This document shows, in pieces, positions 17,524 to 26,671 of a stretch of 64,000 nt of DNA (the stretch's first letter is position 1; each line of letters starts with the position of its first letter). A model generated the notes under the pieces. It searched no databases. It was not told the origin of the DNA and was given only the letters and a program-made list of their open reading frames with translations. This DNA comes from an uncultured Flavobacteriaceae bacterium (lineage in GTDB: Bacteria; Bacteroidota; Bacteroidia; Flavobacteriales; Flavobacteriaceae): contig CAJPUR010000011.1 of NCBI GenBank assembly GCA_905381055.1, positions 62,001 through 126,000 of the forward strand, written 5' to 3'. The position numbers were made by a program, and so were the translations under genes.

Positions 17524-18039
17524 TTAGACTTTGGACTTTTTTTTATATAAAGGTACTGTAGAACAGGCTTCACCATAAAATAAACTTTTAACCACTGGTT
17601 GTAGCTTTTGTATTAAAAGTAAATATGAATTTTCGGGTATTTTCTTTTCAAAACAGCCCTTAATTATAACTGATTTATTTTTAAACTCATCAAGATCCAT
17701 CTCATTAATAATATCATTAAAAACTACTTTTTGTAGATCATCTTTAGTCCCATAAATTACTTTATCAGCATAAACAGAAATATGTGTTGTAACAAGTAAT
17801 GGTGCCCATGCTGGAATAATTGCATTTGTTTTACAAAACAAATTTACAAAGTGATTTTTAAATATTGACCAATCAAAAACTTTGAGTTTATTTCTAAATT
17901 CTTTTTCTTTAAGAACAAGACCATTTTCCAACCAATTACTTAAATCTAACTCAGAAAATGAGTTAGTTGGATACAATTCTTCTAGGTCAATTGTAATTAA
18001 ATTACTATTGCTAACTCTATTAATTATTTTTTTTTCCAT
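17524..18039 (-). CDS. DUF2480 family protein, last gene of the suf operon
   Basis: A 171-residue protein recognised as DUF2480, a Bacteroidota-specific family of unknown function usually found at the end of suf operons. It has no signal peptide and no cysteine cluster typical of an Fe-S protein; Cys residues are seen in NLFCKTNAIIPAW, KGCFEKKIPE and GEACSTVPLYKKK. It lies 5 bases downstream of the DUF59 gene. A part in Fe-S biogenesis is guilt by association only. Confidence 0.85.
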   Translation of the reverse strand: MEKKIINRVSNSNLITIDLEELYPTNSFSELDLSNWLENGLVLKEKEFRNKLKVFDWSIFKNHFVNLFCKTNAIIPAWAPLLVTTHISVYADKVIYGTKDDLQKVVFNDIINEMDLDEFKNKSVIIKGCFEKKIPENSYLLLIQKLQPVVKSLFYGEACSTVPLYKKKSKV

Positions 18040-18044
18040 TTTAA

Positions 18045-18371
18045 TTATAGTAATCCAAGTTCTAACTTAGCTTCGTCACTCATCAATTCTTGGCTCCATG
18101 GAGGGTCAAAAGTCATTTCAACTAAAGCTGAATTCACTCCCTGAATTGATTTTACCTTGTTTTCAACTTCAGCAGGTAAAGATTCGGCCACAGGACAATT
18201 TGGACTCGTTAATGTCATTGATATTTTAACATCGAAATCTTCATTGACAAAAACATCATAAATTAGTCCTAGTTCATAAATATCTACAGGGATTTCTGGA
18301 TCAAAAATGGTTTTTAAAACTTTTACTATTTTTTCACCTAATTGACTTGGGTCTAATTTTATTTTATTCAT
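18045..18371 (-). CDS. SUF system Fe-S assembly protein, DUF59/MIP18 family (SufT-like)
   Basis: A 108-residue MIP18/DUF59 domain protein. The core is TIFDPEIPVDIYELGLIYD followed by MTLTSPNCPVAESLP, with the conserved Cys in the SPNCP loop, and FDPPWSQELMSDEAKLELG at the C-terminus. The family helps deliver Fe-S clusters to target proteins. It sits 3 bases after sufE in the suf operon. Confidence 0.93.
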   Translation of the reverse strand: MNKIKLDPSQLGEKIVKVLKTIFDPEIPVDIYELGLIYDVFVNEDFDVKISMTLTSPNCPVAESLPAEVENKVKSIQGVNSALVEMTFDPPWSQELMSDEAKLELGLL

Positions 18372-18374
18372 ATT

Positions 18375-18806
18375 CTAATTTAATTGAGTCTGAAAGGCAA
18401 TAGCGTACATTTTTATTTGTTTAATCATTGAAACCATTCCATTAGCTCTTGAAGGAGAAAGATGTTCTTTTAAACCGATTCGATCAATAAAATCAATTTC
18501 AGAATCCAAAATATCTTTGGGATGCTGATTCGAAAAAACTCTTATTAATAAAGCTATAATACCTTTTGTAATTATGGCGTCACTATCAGCTGTAAATTTT
18601 AACTTGTTTTTTTTTAATTCTGCAAACATCCAAACTTTACTTTGACAACCTTTAATAATATTATCGTCAGTTTTATTTTTTAGATCAATTAGCGGTAAAG
18701 ACTTACCTAACTCTATTAAGTGCTCATATCTTTCCATCCAGTTTTCAAAAAAAGAAAACTCCTCTATAATTTCATTCTGTAATTCATTAATTGTCATTAC
18801 AATCAA
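18375..18806 (-). CDS. sufE: Cysteine desulfuration protein SufE
   Basis: A 143-residue SufE protein, the sulfur acceptor that works with SufS. The acceptor Cys is Cys54 in IIKGCQSKVWM, the family signature. The C-terminal LSPSRANGMVSMIKQIKMYA is also typical. The start may be Met4 (MTINELQ), since the first three codons are dispensable. It is placed between sufS and the DUF59 gene, with gaps of 10 and 3 bases. Confidence 0.95.
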   Translation of the reverse strand: MIVMTINELQNEIIEEFSFFENWMERYEHLIELGKSLPLIDLKNKTDDNIIKGCQSKVWMFAELKKNKLKFTADSDAIITKGIIALLIRVFSNQHPKDILDSEIDFIDRIGLKEHLSPSRANGMVSMIKQIKMYAIAFQTQLN

Positions 18807-18816
18807 AATTAAAAAT

Positions 18817-20031
18817 TTATCTTAACATTTTAATAGCTTTTTCTAATCCTAAAATAAAAATATCAATTTCTTTTTTGGTATTATAAAACGAAAAAGAAAC
18901 CCTAACTGTACCAGGGATTTGATAAAAATCCATAATTGGCTGTGCACAGTGCTGTCCAGTTCTTACAGCAATTCCTAACTTGTCTAAAATACTTCCAATG
19001 TCATAAGCATGTATTCCTTTTACATTAAAGGAAATAACAGCAATTTTATTTTTTGAGTTTCCGTATATTTCTATATCATCAATTTCATTTAATTTATTAG
19101 TACAATATTTTAACAACTCATTTTCATAATTAGCGATATTCTCTAAACCAATTTCATTCAAATAATCTAGAGCAAAACCGAATGCAATTCCCCCAGATAT
19201 ATTTGGAGTACCAGCTTCAAATTTATGAGGGAGGTCTGCATAAGTGGTTTTTTGGAAAGTTACATCTGAAATCATTTCTCCTCCTCCCTGAAATGGAGGT
19301 ATTTCGTTTAAAAGTAATTCTTTACCATATAAAAAACCAACACCAGTTGGTCCGCATAATTTATGGGCACTAGTCACATAAAAATCAATATCTAAAAGTT
19401 GAATATCAGTTTTAAAATGTGCAGCCGATTGTGCACCATCAATGAGAACTTTTGAACCAAACTTATGAGCCATGTCAATAATATCTTTAATTGGATTAAT
19501 TAGTCCTAAAGCATTTGAAACGTGGTTAACAACAACTAATTTAGTTTTTCCATTAAGAATTTTATGAAAAGCATTAATGTCAAGTGAACCTTCCATTTTA
19601 ATTGGGATTACCCTTAAGACTGAACCAGTTCTTTCACAAAGCATTTGCCAAGGAACAATATTGGAATGATGCTCTAATGCGGAAACAATAATTTCATCTC
19701 CTTTTCTTAATATTGAACTGTAACCTGAAGCGACAATATTAATCCCATGAGTAGTTCCAGATGTAAAAATAATTTCGTTTAATTTAGAAATATTGAAATG
19801 TTTTTGAATTTTTTTTCTAGATAATTCGTATTGATCAGTTGCCTCTTGGCTTAAGAAATGAACTCCTCTATGAATATTAGCATTATAGTTAAAATAATAC
19901 TCGGAAATTGAATTTATTACTTTAGATGGTTTTTGGGATGTAGCTGCATTATCAAAATAAATTAAATTTTGACCATTAACCTTTTTTCTTAGGATAGGAA
20001 AATCCTTTCTGATTTTATTAACATCAATCAT
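18817..20031 (-). CDS. sufS: Cysteine desulfurase SufS
   Basis: A 404-residue group II PLP cysteine desulfurase. TSGTTHGIN and SALEHHSNIVPWQ are the cofactor-binding segments. The Schiff-base Lys is in TSAHKLCGPTGVG, and the catalytic Cys is in RTGQHCAQP near the C-terminus. It supplies sulfur to the SufBCD scaffold via SufE, which is encoded directly downstream. The stop of sufD and the start of sufS are 3 bases apart. Confidence 0.97.
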   Translation of the reverse strand: MIDVNKIRKDFPILRKKVNGQNLIYFDNAATSQKPSKVINSISEYYFNYNANIHRGVHFLSQEATDQYELSRKKIQKHFNISKLNEIIFTSGTTHGINIVASGYSSILRKGDEIIVSALEHHSNIVPWQMLCERTGSVLRVIPIKMEGSLDINAFHKILNGKTKLVVVNHVSNALGLINPIKDIIDMAHKFGSKVLIDGAQSAAHFKTDIQLLDIDFYVTSAHKLCGPTGVGFLYGKELLLNEIPPFQGGGEMISDVTFQKTTYADLPHKFEAGTPNISGGIAFGFALDYLNEIGLENIANYENELLKYCTNKLNEIDDIEIYGNSKNKIAVISFNVKGIHAYDIGSILDKLGIAVRTGQHCAQPIMDFYQIPGTVRVSFSFYNTKKEIDIFILGLEKAIKMLR

Positions 20032-20034
20032 AAA

Positions 20035-21351
20035 TTATAAATCATGCCCTAAATTAACTCCAATTTTTTTTGCGATTAATGAGTTAATCCTATTTTTTAG
20101 TTCAGGTATTTGAACACTTTCTAATACATTATTAGCAAATGCGTAGGTTAACAATGCTTTAGCTTCTTTTTTAGGAATACCTCTTGATCTCAAATAAAAA
20201 AGAGCAGAATTATCTAATTGTCCAATAGTACAACCATGAGAACACTTGACATCATCAGCAAAAATCTCTAGTTGAGGTTTTGTATTAATAGTTGCATTAT
20301 CATCAATTAAAATATTGTTATTCTGTTGGAAAGCATTTGTCTTTTGAGCTATCTTATCAACCAATATTTTACCATTAAATACACCAACAGATCGGTCAGA
20401 AAAAATTCCTTTATATTCTTGAAAACTATTGCAATTTGGTTTTGAATGATGAACTAAAGTATAATGATCAACATGTTGTCTGTCTCCAATAATTGTTATC
20501 CCTTTCATAGTAGATTCAATATTTTCTCCATTTTGAAAAAAATTAAGGTTATTCCTGATTAATTTACCTCCTAATGAAAAAGTATGGACCTTAACATTAC
20601 TGTCTTTGTCCTGAGAAATATAGGTGTTATCTATAATAGAGGAATCTTCATAATCATTTTGAATTTTATAATAATCTACATGACTCGCTTTATTTGAGAA
20701 AATTTCAGTTACCGAATTTGTTAGAATCTGAAAACTTTTTAAAGATTGATGTCTCTCAATAATTTGAACTTGGGCGTTTTCTTCAACAACAATTAAATTC
20801 CTTGGTTGTAATAACATTTTACCCTGTTTTCCAGTAGAAAAATGAATTATTTGAATAGGTTTTTCAGAAACAACAGTTTTAGGAATAAAAATGTATGCTC
20901 CCTCCTTTGTGAATGATGTATTTAAGGATGTCAAAGAATCATTTTTAAGTGCAATTTTGTTAAAATACTTCTTTATAACTTTTTTATACTTTGGCTTACT
21001 TAATGCAGCCGAGAGTAAGCAAACATCCAATCCATCATGAGTAGTATCGGACAAAAAAGGACTATATATACCATCTATAAACACAATTTTATATGTATCC
21101 AAGTCATATAAAAAGTATTTTTTAACATCGCGAAGTTCAATTGATATTACTTTTTTTGGAAAAATTCTATAATCATTTTTCAACAACTTCTCTAATGAAG
21201 TATATTTCCAGGCTTCATCTTTTTTTGTTGGAAAACCATTTTTTTCAAAATAATTAAAACTTTTAGAACGAATATTATGGACATCAGAATTTAAATCCAA
21301 CTTTTCCTCAAAAGCCATAAATGAAGATATTAATTTGTCTTTTAACTCCAT
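20035..21351 (-). CDS. sufD: Fe-S cluster assembly protein SufD
   Basis: A 438-residue SufD protein of the SufB/SufD beta-helix family. The N-terminal FPTKKDEAWKYTSL is the typical entry motif, and the C-terminal half has KPQLEIFADDVKCSHGCTIGQLD, which carries the conserved Cys and His region, followed by FYLRSRGIPKKEAKALLTYAFAN. SufD forms the SufBC2D complex with the two genes upstream. There is one base between sufC and sufD. Confidence 0.96.
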   Translation of the reverse strand: MELKDKLISSFMAFEEKLDLNSDVHNIRSKSFNYFEKNGFPTKKDEAWKYTSLEKLLKNDYRIFPKKVISIELRDVKKYFLYDLDTYKIVFIDGIYSPFLSDTTHDGLDVCLLSAALSKPKYKKVIKKYFNKIALKNDSLTSLNTSFTKEGAYIFIPKTVVSEKPIQIIHFSTGKQGKMLLQPRNLIVVEENAQVQIIERHQSLKSFQILTNSVTEIFSNKASHVDYYKIQNDYEDSSIIDNTYISQDKDSNVKVHTFSLGGKLIRNNLNFFQNGENIESTMKGITIIGDRQHVDHYTLVHHSKPNCNSFQEYKGIFSDRSVGVFNGKILVDKIAQKTNAFQQNNNILIDDNATINTKPQLEIFADDVKCSHGCTIGQLDNSALFYLRSRGIPKKEAKALLTYAFANNVLESVQIPELKNRINSLIAKKIGVNLGHDL

Positions 21352-21352
21352 A

Positions 21353-22102
21353 TTAAACTATTTCTTTCTTTATCCAATCATATCCCTTTTCTTCAAGCTT
21401 ATTAGCAAGTTCTTTGGAACCAGATTTAACAATTTTACCTTCAAAAAGTACATGAACATAATCTGGAATAATATATTCTAAAAGCCTTTGATAATGAGTA
21501 ATTACAAGAAATCCATTTTCTTTATCTCTTAACTTATTAACTCCATTAGCAACTATTTTCAAAGCATCAATATCTAATCCAGAGTCGGTTTCGTCAAGTA
21601 TCGAAAGCTTTGGTTCTAACATTGCCATTTGAAAAATTTCATTTCGTTTTTTTTCACCTCCAGAAAAGCCTTCATTTAAAGACCTTGATAAAAATTTTGA
21701 ATTTATATCTAAAAGTTTGGCTTTTTCTCTAATTTTTTTCAACATTTCCGCAGCTGGTAAATCCTCCTTCCCAGTTGCTTTTCTTGATGAATTAATTGCT
21801 GTTTTAATAAAGTTAGTGACAGTAACCCCTGGTATTTCAACTGGATATTGAAAAGATAAAAAAACACCTAAATGAGCTCTTTCTTCAGCATCTAATTCAG
21901 AAAGATCATTATCATCAAATAAAATTTCGCCTTTTGTAATAATATAATCTTCATTTCCTGAAATAACTGAAGCAAGAGTACTCTTACCTGATCCATTAGG
22001 TCCCATAATAGCATGAACTTCTCCAGGTTTTAATTCTAAATTAATCCCTTTAAGGATCTCTTTCCCGTCTACAGTGGCATGAAGATTTTTAATTATTAAC
22101 AT
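21353..22102 (-). CDS. sufC: Fe-S cluster assembly ATPase SufC
   Basis: A 249-residue ABC-type ATPase. The P-loop is GPNGSGKST at 34-42, the signature reads FSGGEKKRNEI, and Walker B is LSILDETDSGLDIDAL. The sequence SGGEKKRNEIFQMAML is diagnostic for SufC over other ABC ATPases. It powers the cytoplasmic SufBC2D scaffold rather than transport. It is flanked by sufB (15 bases) and sufD. Confidence 0.97.
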   Translation of the reverse strand: MLIIKNLHATVDGKEILKGINLELKPGEVHAIMGPNGSGKSTLASVISGNEDYIITKGEILFDDNDLSELDAEERAHLGVFLSFQYPVEIPGVTVTNFIKTAINSSRKATGKEDLPAAEMLKKIREKAKLLDINSKFLSRSLNEGFSGGEKKRNEIFQMAMLEPKLSILDETDSGLDIDALKIVANGVNKLRDKENGFLVITHYQRLLEYIIPDYVHVLFEGKIVKSGSKELANKLEEKGYDWIKKEIV

Positions 22103-22117
22103 AATTTTTAAATATAT

Positions 22118-23563
22118 TTATCCAACTGACCCTTCAAGGGAAATTTCTAATAATTTTTGGGCTTCAACTGCAAATTCCATTGGAAGTTTGTTAAGAACCT
22201 CTTTACTAAAACCGTTAACTATTAGAGCAATAGCTTTTTCAGTATCAATTCCTCTTTGATTACAATAAAAAATTTGATCTTCACCAATTTTACTTGTAGT
22301 TGCCTCATGTTCAATTTGAGCGGAATTATTCCTAGCCTCAATATATGGAAAGGTATGAGCACCACATAAATTACCCATCAAAAGAGAATCACATTGAGAA
22401 AAATTCCTAGCATTTTTAGCTCTTGGTTCAATTTTAACCAAACCTCTATAGCTGTTTTGAGATTTACCGGCTGAAATTCCTTTAGAAATAATTGTGCTTC
22501 TAGTATTTTTACCTAAATGAATCATTTTTGTTCCAGTATCAGCTTGCTGAAAATTATTAGTGACTGCAATAGAGTAAAATTCTCCAATTGAATTATCCCC
22601 TTTTAAAATACAAGAGGGATATTTCCATGTTACTGCAGAACCTGTTTCAACTTGAGTCCAAGAAATTTTTGAATTTTTATGACATATACCTCTTTTGGTA
22701 ACAAAATTATAAACTCCGCCTTTTCCGTGTTTATTCCCAGGATACCAGTTTTGAACTGTTGAATATTTTATTTCAGCATTATCTAAAGCTACCAACTCAA
22801 CAACTGCAGCATGTAACTGGTTTTCATCTCTGGAAGGAGCGGTACATCCTTCTAAATAGCTGACATAGCTTGACTCGTCTGCAATAACAAGTGTTCTTTC
22901 AAATTGACCAGTTCCAGCTTGATTAATTCTAAAATATGTTGAAAGTTCCATAGGGCATCTAACACCTTTTGGAATATAACAAAATGAACCATCAGAAAAA
23001 ACAGCAGAATTTAAAGCTGCATAATAATTATCCTTGAATGGTACTACAGTCCCTAAATATTTTCTTACCAGGTCAGGGTATTCTTTAATTGCCTCAGAAA
23101 TAGAACAAAAAATTATACCTTTTTTAGAAAGTGTTTCTCTAAATGTAGTAGCCACTGATACAGAATCCATAACAACATCGACTGCAACACCAGTCAATTT
23201 TTTTTGTTCTTCAAGGGATATACCCAACTTGTTAAAGGTCTTAATTAGTTCAGGATCAACATCATCTAAACTATCATATTTTTTTTTGCTTTTTGGAGCA
23301 GAATAATAAGAAATATCCTGAAAATCAGGTTTTTTATATTTCACATTTGACCAATCAGGCTCTTTCATTTGAGTCCAAAATTTAAAAGCTGAAATTCTCC
23401 AATCAGTCATCCATTTTGGCTCACCTTTCAATTTGGAAATTTTACGAACTACATCTTCATTTAAACCGACAGGAATAGTGTCAGATTCAATATCTGTATA
23501 AAAACCGTATTCGTACTCCTTAGTTTCTAATTCTTTTTTTAATTCTTCTTCAGTATATGCCAT
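22118..23563 (-). CDS. sufB: Fe-S cluster assembly protein SufB
   Basis: A full-length SufB (481 residues), the scaffold subunit on which the cluster is built. [27 protein letters not shown] and [12 protein letters not shown] mark the beta-helix core, [22 protein letters not shown] is a conserved Cys-containing strand, and [20 protein letters not shown] near the end contains the glutamate and C-terminal Cys region. The gene is second in the operon, 19 bases after sufA. Confidence 0.97.
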   Translation of the reverse strand: MAYTEEELKKELETKEYEYGFYTDIESDTIPVGLNEDVVRKISKLKGEPKWMTDWRISAFKFWTQMKEPDWSNVKYKKPDFQDISYYSAPKSKKKYDSLDDVDPELIKTFNKLGISLEEQKKLTGVAVDVVMDSVSVATTFRETLSKKGIIFCSISEAIKEYPDLVRKYLGTVVPFKDNYYAALNSAVFSDGSFCYIPKGVRCPMELSTYFRINQAGTGQFERTLVIADESSYVSYLEGCTAPSRDENQLHAAVVELVALDNAEIKYSTVQNWYPGNKHGKGGVYNFVTKRGICHKNSKISWTQVETGSAVTWKYPSCILKGDNSIGEFYSIAVTNNFQQADTGTKMIHLGKNTRSTIISKGISAGKSQNSYRGLVKIEPRAKNARNFSQCDSLLMGNLCGAHTFPYIEARNNSAQIEHEATTSKIGEDQIFYCNQRGIDTEKAIALIVNGFSKEVLNKLPMEFAVEAQKLLEISLEGSVG

Positions 23564-23582
23564 TTTGATAATTTAAAATTCC

Positions 23583-23912
23583 TCAAAGAGAAAAACTTTC
23601 TCCACAACCACATGTTCTACTTGCATTAGGATTGTTAAATTCAAAACCTTTCCCATTCAACCCTCCAGAATATTCTAGAGTTGTTCCCATTACATACAAT
23701 AAGCTTTTTTTATCAACTAAAATTTTGATATCGTTATGTTTAAAGATTTTATCCTGTTCTTGAGAAATTTTGTCAAATTTTAACTCATAGGATAATCCAG
23801 AACAGCCTCCACTTTTAACACCAACTCTTACATAATCATTAAAAGGATCAAATCCATCGTCTTTCATTAAAGAATGGACTTTGTTTTTTGCTGTTTCAGA
23901 AACTTTAATCAT
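23583..23912 (-). CDS. sufA: A-type Fe-S carrier (SufA/IscA family), first gene of the suf operon
   Basis: A 109-residue HesB/IscA protein. The three conserved cysteines are Cys37 (SGGCSGL), Cys101 and Cys103 (TCGCGESF at the C-terminus). It carries Fe-S clusters from the scaffold to apoproteins. A strong Bacteroidetes promoter is directly upstream, and all suf genes follow on the same strand with short gaps. Confidence 0.95.
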   Translation of the reverse strand: MIKVSETAKNKVHSLMKDDGFDPFNDYVRVGVKSGGCSGLSYELKFDKISQEQDKIFKHNDIKILVDKKSLLYVMGTTLEYSGGLNGKGFEFNNPNASRTCGCGESFSL

Positions 23913-23930
23913 ATAACGCCTTTTTTTTTA

Positions 23931-23960
23931 CAAATATAATCTATTTACGGGGTATTTCAA
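23931..23960 (-). promoter_or_regulatory. Promoter of the suf operon
   Basis: On the minus strand, TTG (23960-23958) and TATATTTG (23938-23931) are separated by 19 bases, a near-perfect match to the Bacteroidetes sigma factor consensus. The -7 box lies 19 bases from the sufA start codon, so the leader is very short. I see no IscR or Fur-like palindrome next to it. Confidence 0.7.
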
Positions 23961-23991
23961 TAAGTTATTTAATGTATAAGTAAAATTTTAA

Positions 23992-25326
23992 TTAGTCATA
24001 TTTTGCGACAAATAAATCTGACCCACCAAATGAAAAAGTAAAATCTCCATCATTACTATTTGATGAACCTACAACAAACAATGAACCCGAATGATTAAAA
24101 ATACTTGAAGCCCCCATGTCAGTTTTGGATCCTCCAATATTTAAAGTATTTATTATAGTTTTGAATGAAGTTAAATGAAGAATGGCAGCATCATTGTCCC
24201 CTTTGTTATTAGTTAAATTACCATCAGAACTTTGAGAAAATCCAGTTAAGAAATAACTGCCTGAAGGCCCTTTAACTATATCTTGTCCTGAATCAAACAA
24301 TGAACCACCAAAAGAGTTTTCTTTAATTAAATTTCCATTTTTATCTATTTCAATTAACCAAAAATCACTTTCCCCTTTGGAATTAGAAATCTGAAAATCA
24401 TTACTAAAAGAATATCCAAGGATTAAAAAATTTTTATTTGGAAGAACTGAAATGGAATTAGCTACATCTATCCCTGACCCACCATATGATTTCTCCCACA
24501 ATAAGTCACCTTGACTATTAATTTTAATGACCCAATAGTCATAACTTCCAAAATTATTTGAAATATCAATATCATTACTTTCAGTTGAACCTACTATTAT
24601 AAATTCTTCATTAATTGTTTCAATTACATCGTAAGACCTATCATTATTTGTGCCCCCAAAATAACGACTCCAAATAATTTTACCCTCCGAATCGAGTTTA
24701 TGTCCCCAAAATTCTCCAACTCCATGATTATTATTTATTCCTTTTCCATAATTTCCATTACCGTTGGATGCTGAAACGTCTAAGAAACCTGTAATAAAAA
24801 AACCACCGTCTTTAGTTTCTATTATACTGTTGGCGTGATCATGACCAGAAAACCCTATGCTCTGTTCCCACAAAATAGTACCGTCAGAATCAATTCTTAT
24901 TATCCAATTGTCATGAAATCCTTGATTTTTTGATGCATCACCGTCTGAACTTTTGCTATATCCAACTAATAAATATCCTCCACCTGAAATTTCAACTATT
25001 GATTGACCTCTATCATCACCATTCCCGCCATAAGTTTTATTCAATAATACCTCTCCGTCTTGAGAAAGTTTTAAAAACCAAAAATCAAATTCAATTGTAT
25101 TTTTATCAGTAATTGAACCATCTAAACTGCTTGAGGAACCAATAATAGCAATATTACCATCAGAGGTTTCTATTATATCATTTGCAATATCATCGTTAGA
25201 ACCTCCAAATTTTTTAATCCACTTTAATTCACCATTAAATTTTTGATTATTCATACTAAAATTATCAAATGATTCTTTAGAACAACTCACAAAAAGAAAT
25301 ATTACTAATAATAATTTAAATTTCAT
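23992..25326 (-). CDS. Lipoprotein with seven-bladed beta-propeller repeats
   Basis: A 444-residue lipoprotein: the signal peptide ends in LFVSC with the Cys at about residue 15. The mature part is built from seven copies of a unit of about 50-60 residues. Each unit opens with W/K-x-x-GG-x-x-x-D (FGGSNDD, YGGNGDD, GFSGHD, FGGTNND, YGGSGID, FGGSLFD, IGGSKTD) and continues with an I(I/V)ET-DGG-I-G-SSSSDGD strand. Seven such units predict a closed beta-propeller. The function is unknown. It follows the LVIVD-repeat lipoprotein gene by 6 bases, so the two are expressed together. Confidence 0.85.
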   Translation of the reverse strand: MKFKLLLVIFLFVSCSKESFDNFSMNNQKFNGELKWIKKFGGSNDDIANDIIETSDGNIAIIGSSSSLDGSITDKNTIEFDFWFLKLSQDGEVLLNKTYGGNGDDRGQSIVEISGGGYLLVGYSKSSDGDASKNQGFHDNWIIRIDSDGTILWEQSIGFSGHDHANSIIETKDGGFFITGFLDVSASNGNGNYGKGINNNHGVGEFWGHKLDSEGKIIWSRYFGGTNNDRSYDVIETINEEFIIVGSTESNDIDISNNFGSYDYWVIKINSQGDLLWEKSYGGSGIDVANSISVLPNKNFLILGYSFSNDFQISNSKGESDFWLIEIDKNGNLIKENSFGGSLFDSGQDIVKGPSGSYFLTGFSQSSDGNLTNNKGDNDAAILHLTSFKTIINTLNIGGSKTDMGASSIFNHSGSLFVVGSSNSNDGDFTFSFGGSDLFVAKYD

Positions 25327-25332
25327 TAAAAT

Positions 25333-26598
25333 TTATTTATTTGATTTTACAATAAATAATCCCGAATTAATATCACTTATAACAATATTTTTACTTTGAA
25401 AATAAGGATAAACACTCCATGCCCCTTCAAAAGCTGTTTGATTATTTTTTGGATAAGTATCAAAAAAACCAAGTTCTTTTATACTTTTATTTTTAATATC
25501 AGAAATGTCGTAAACTCTTAAACCAGCAGTATAACTGGCAAGATAAAATAAATTTCCATTAACATATCCATTATGATCAATAGCATTAGATTGACCTAAA
25601 TTTTCAAAACTTAAAACAGGATTCTCTAAATCTGATAAATCAAAAATAAATGTCTTTGTTTTTGAACCATAATTTATTTCGTCAAGTTCATCACCAAGTA
25701 AAAAATATTTTTGATCTTTTGAAAAAGTACCCTGATGAGTAAATCCAGAATTAGAGTATGTTAATGAGGAAATTAACTTTGGAGATTTTTTATTACTAAC
25801 ATCCAGAATGACTATTAAATTTTCAGATGATTGACTTCCGTGACAACCAACATAAATTTCCTTGCCAAAATATCTTTCGTCTGGTCCCCTATAATTAACA
25901 ATTTGTGCATCATGGACATACTCTTTTGATTCAAAACCTCCTTCAATAGTTGGTTTTTCAGGATTTGAAATATTTATAAAAATAGGCCCTCCCTTAAAAA
26001 ATTTATTATTTCCAAAAACATAAGCAAAACCACTATCATTGTTTATATAAATATTATGAGCGGATCCAAAATCATTTAAAATAAAATCTGTTTTAAAATC
26101 ATCTCCTTCCAATTTATTTTTTATTTTTTTTAAATTAAAAACCTGAAGACCATGATCCTTTGCTTCACTTACAATAAATGCATAATCTTTATAAACTTTT
26201 ATATCTCTCCACTGACTTGATTCTGTCAAAGAAGGAATTAATCCAACATATATTGGTGTTTGAGGAAAACTAATATCCACTATAGCTGTCCCTTCTAAAA
26301 CTCCAATTAATACATATTCTTTTCCATTTTCACTATCTGTCCACCCCCAATTATCGTTAGCCATTGAAGTTTTAAGGTCATTAAGTGATAAATATCCAAC
26401 TAGGTCAAAATTTTTACAAGGGTATTTACCAGCATATCCATCGATACATGTTTTTAAAAGTGAATTCTGATTTATAGTATCATTAACCTCTTCAATAAAT
26501 TGAGGATAAGTGATATTTTCGGCTAATAATTCAATTTGAAGATTTTCTTCTTTACATGAAAAATTTATAATGAAAAAAAAAATTAAAAAAAATCTCAA
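25333..26598 (-). CDS. LVIVD-repeat (choice-of-anchor B type) lipoprotein
   Basis: A 421-residue protein with a lipoprotein signal (INFSC, Cys at about 15). It has the repeated strand pattern of the choice-of-anchor B/LVIVD family: EGTAIVDISFPQTPIYVG, HGLQVFNLKKI, NLIVILDVSNKKSPKL, KTFIFDLSDLENPVLS and GLRVYDISDIKN. These form a beta-propeller-like surface protein. The ATG is followed by a strongly hydrophobic leader. The role is unknown; members are often envelope proteins in marine Bacteroidota. It is first in a two-gene operon. Confidence 0.85.
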   Translation of the reverse strand: MRFFLIFFFIINFSCKEENLQIELLAENITYPQFIEEVNDTINQNSLLKTCIDGYAGKYPCKNFDLVGYLSLNDLKTSMANDNWGWTDSENGKEYVLIGVLEGTAIVDISFPQTPIYVGLIPSLTESSQWRDIKVYKDYAFIVSEAKDHGLQVFNLKKIKNKLEGDDFKTDFILNDFGSAHNIYINNDSGFAYVFGNNKFFKGGPIFINISNPEKPTIEGGFESKEYVHDAQIVNYRGPDERYFGKEIYVGCHGSQSSENLIVILDVSNKKSPKLISSLTYSNSGFTHQGTFSKDQKYFLLGDELDEINYGSKTKTFIFDLSDLENPVLSFENLGQSNAIDHNGYVNGNLFYLASYTAGLRVYDISDIKNKSIKELGFFDTYPKNNQTAFEGAWSVYPYFQSKNIVISDINSGLFIVKSNK

Positions 26599-26616
26599 CT
26601 TAATTTCAGTTTTTTA

Positions 26617-26624
26617 CAAAGTTA
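26617..26624 (-). promoter_or_regulatory. Putative -7 box upstream of the two-lipoprotein operon
   Basis: TAACTTTG on the minus strand matches TAnnTTTG and lies 18 bases before the start codon of the LVIVD-repeat gene. I find no good TTG 17-19 bases further upstream, so the support is partial. Confidence 0.35.
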
Positions 26625-26671
26625 AATTTTAAAATATATTTCTTTTTATTTTATACTTTTACTTTCAAATT

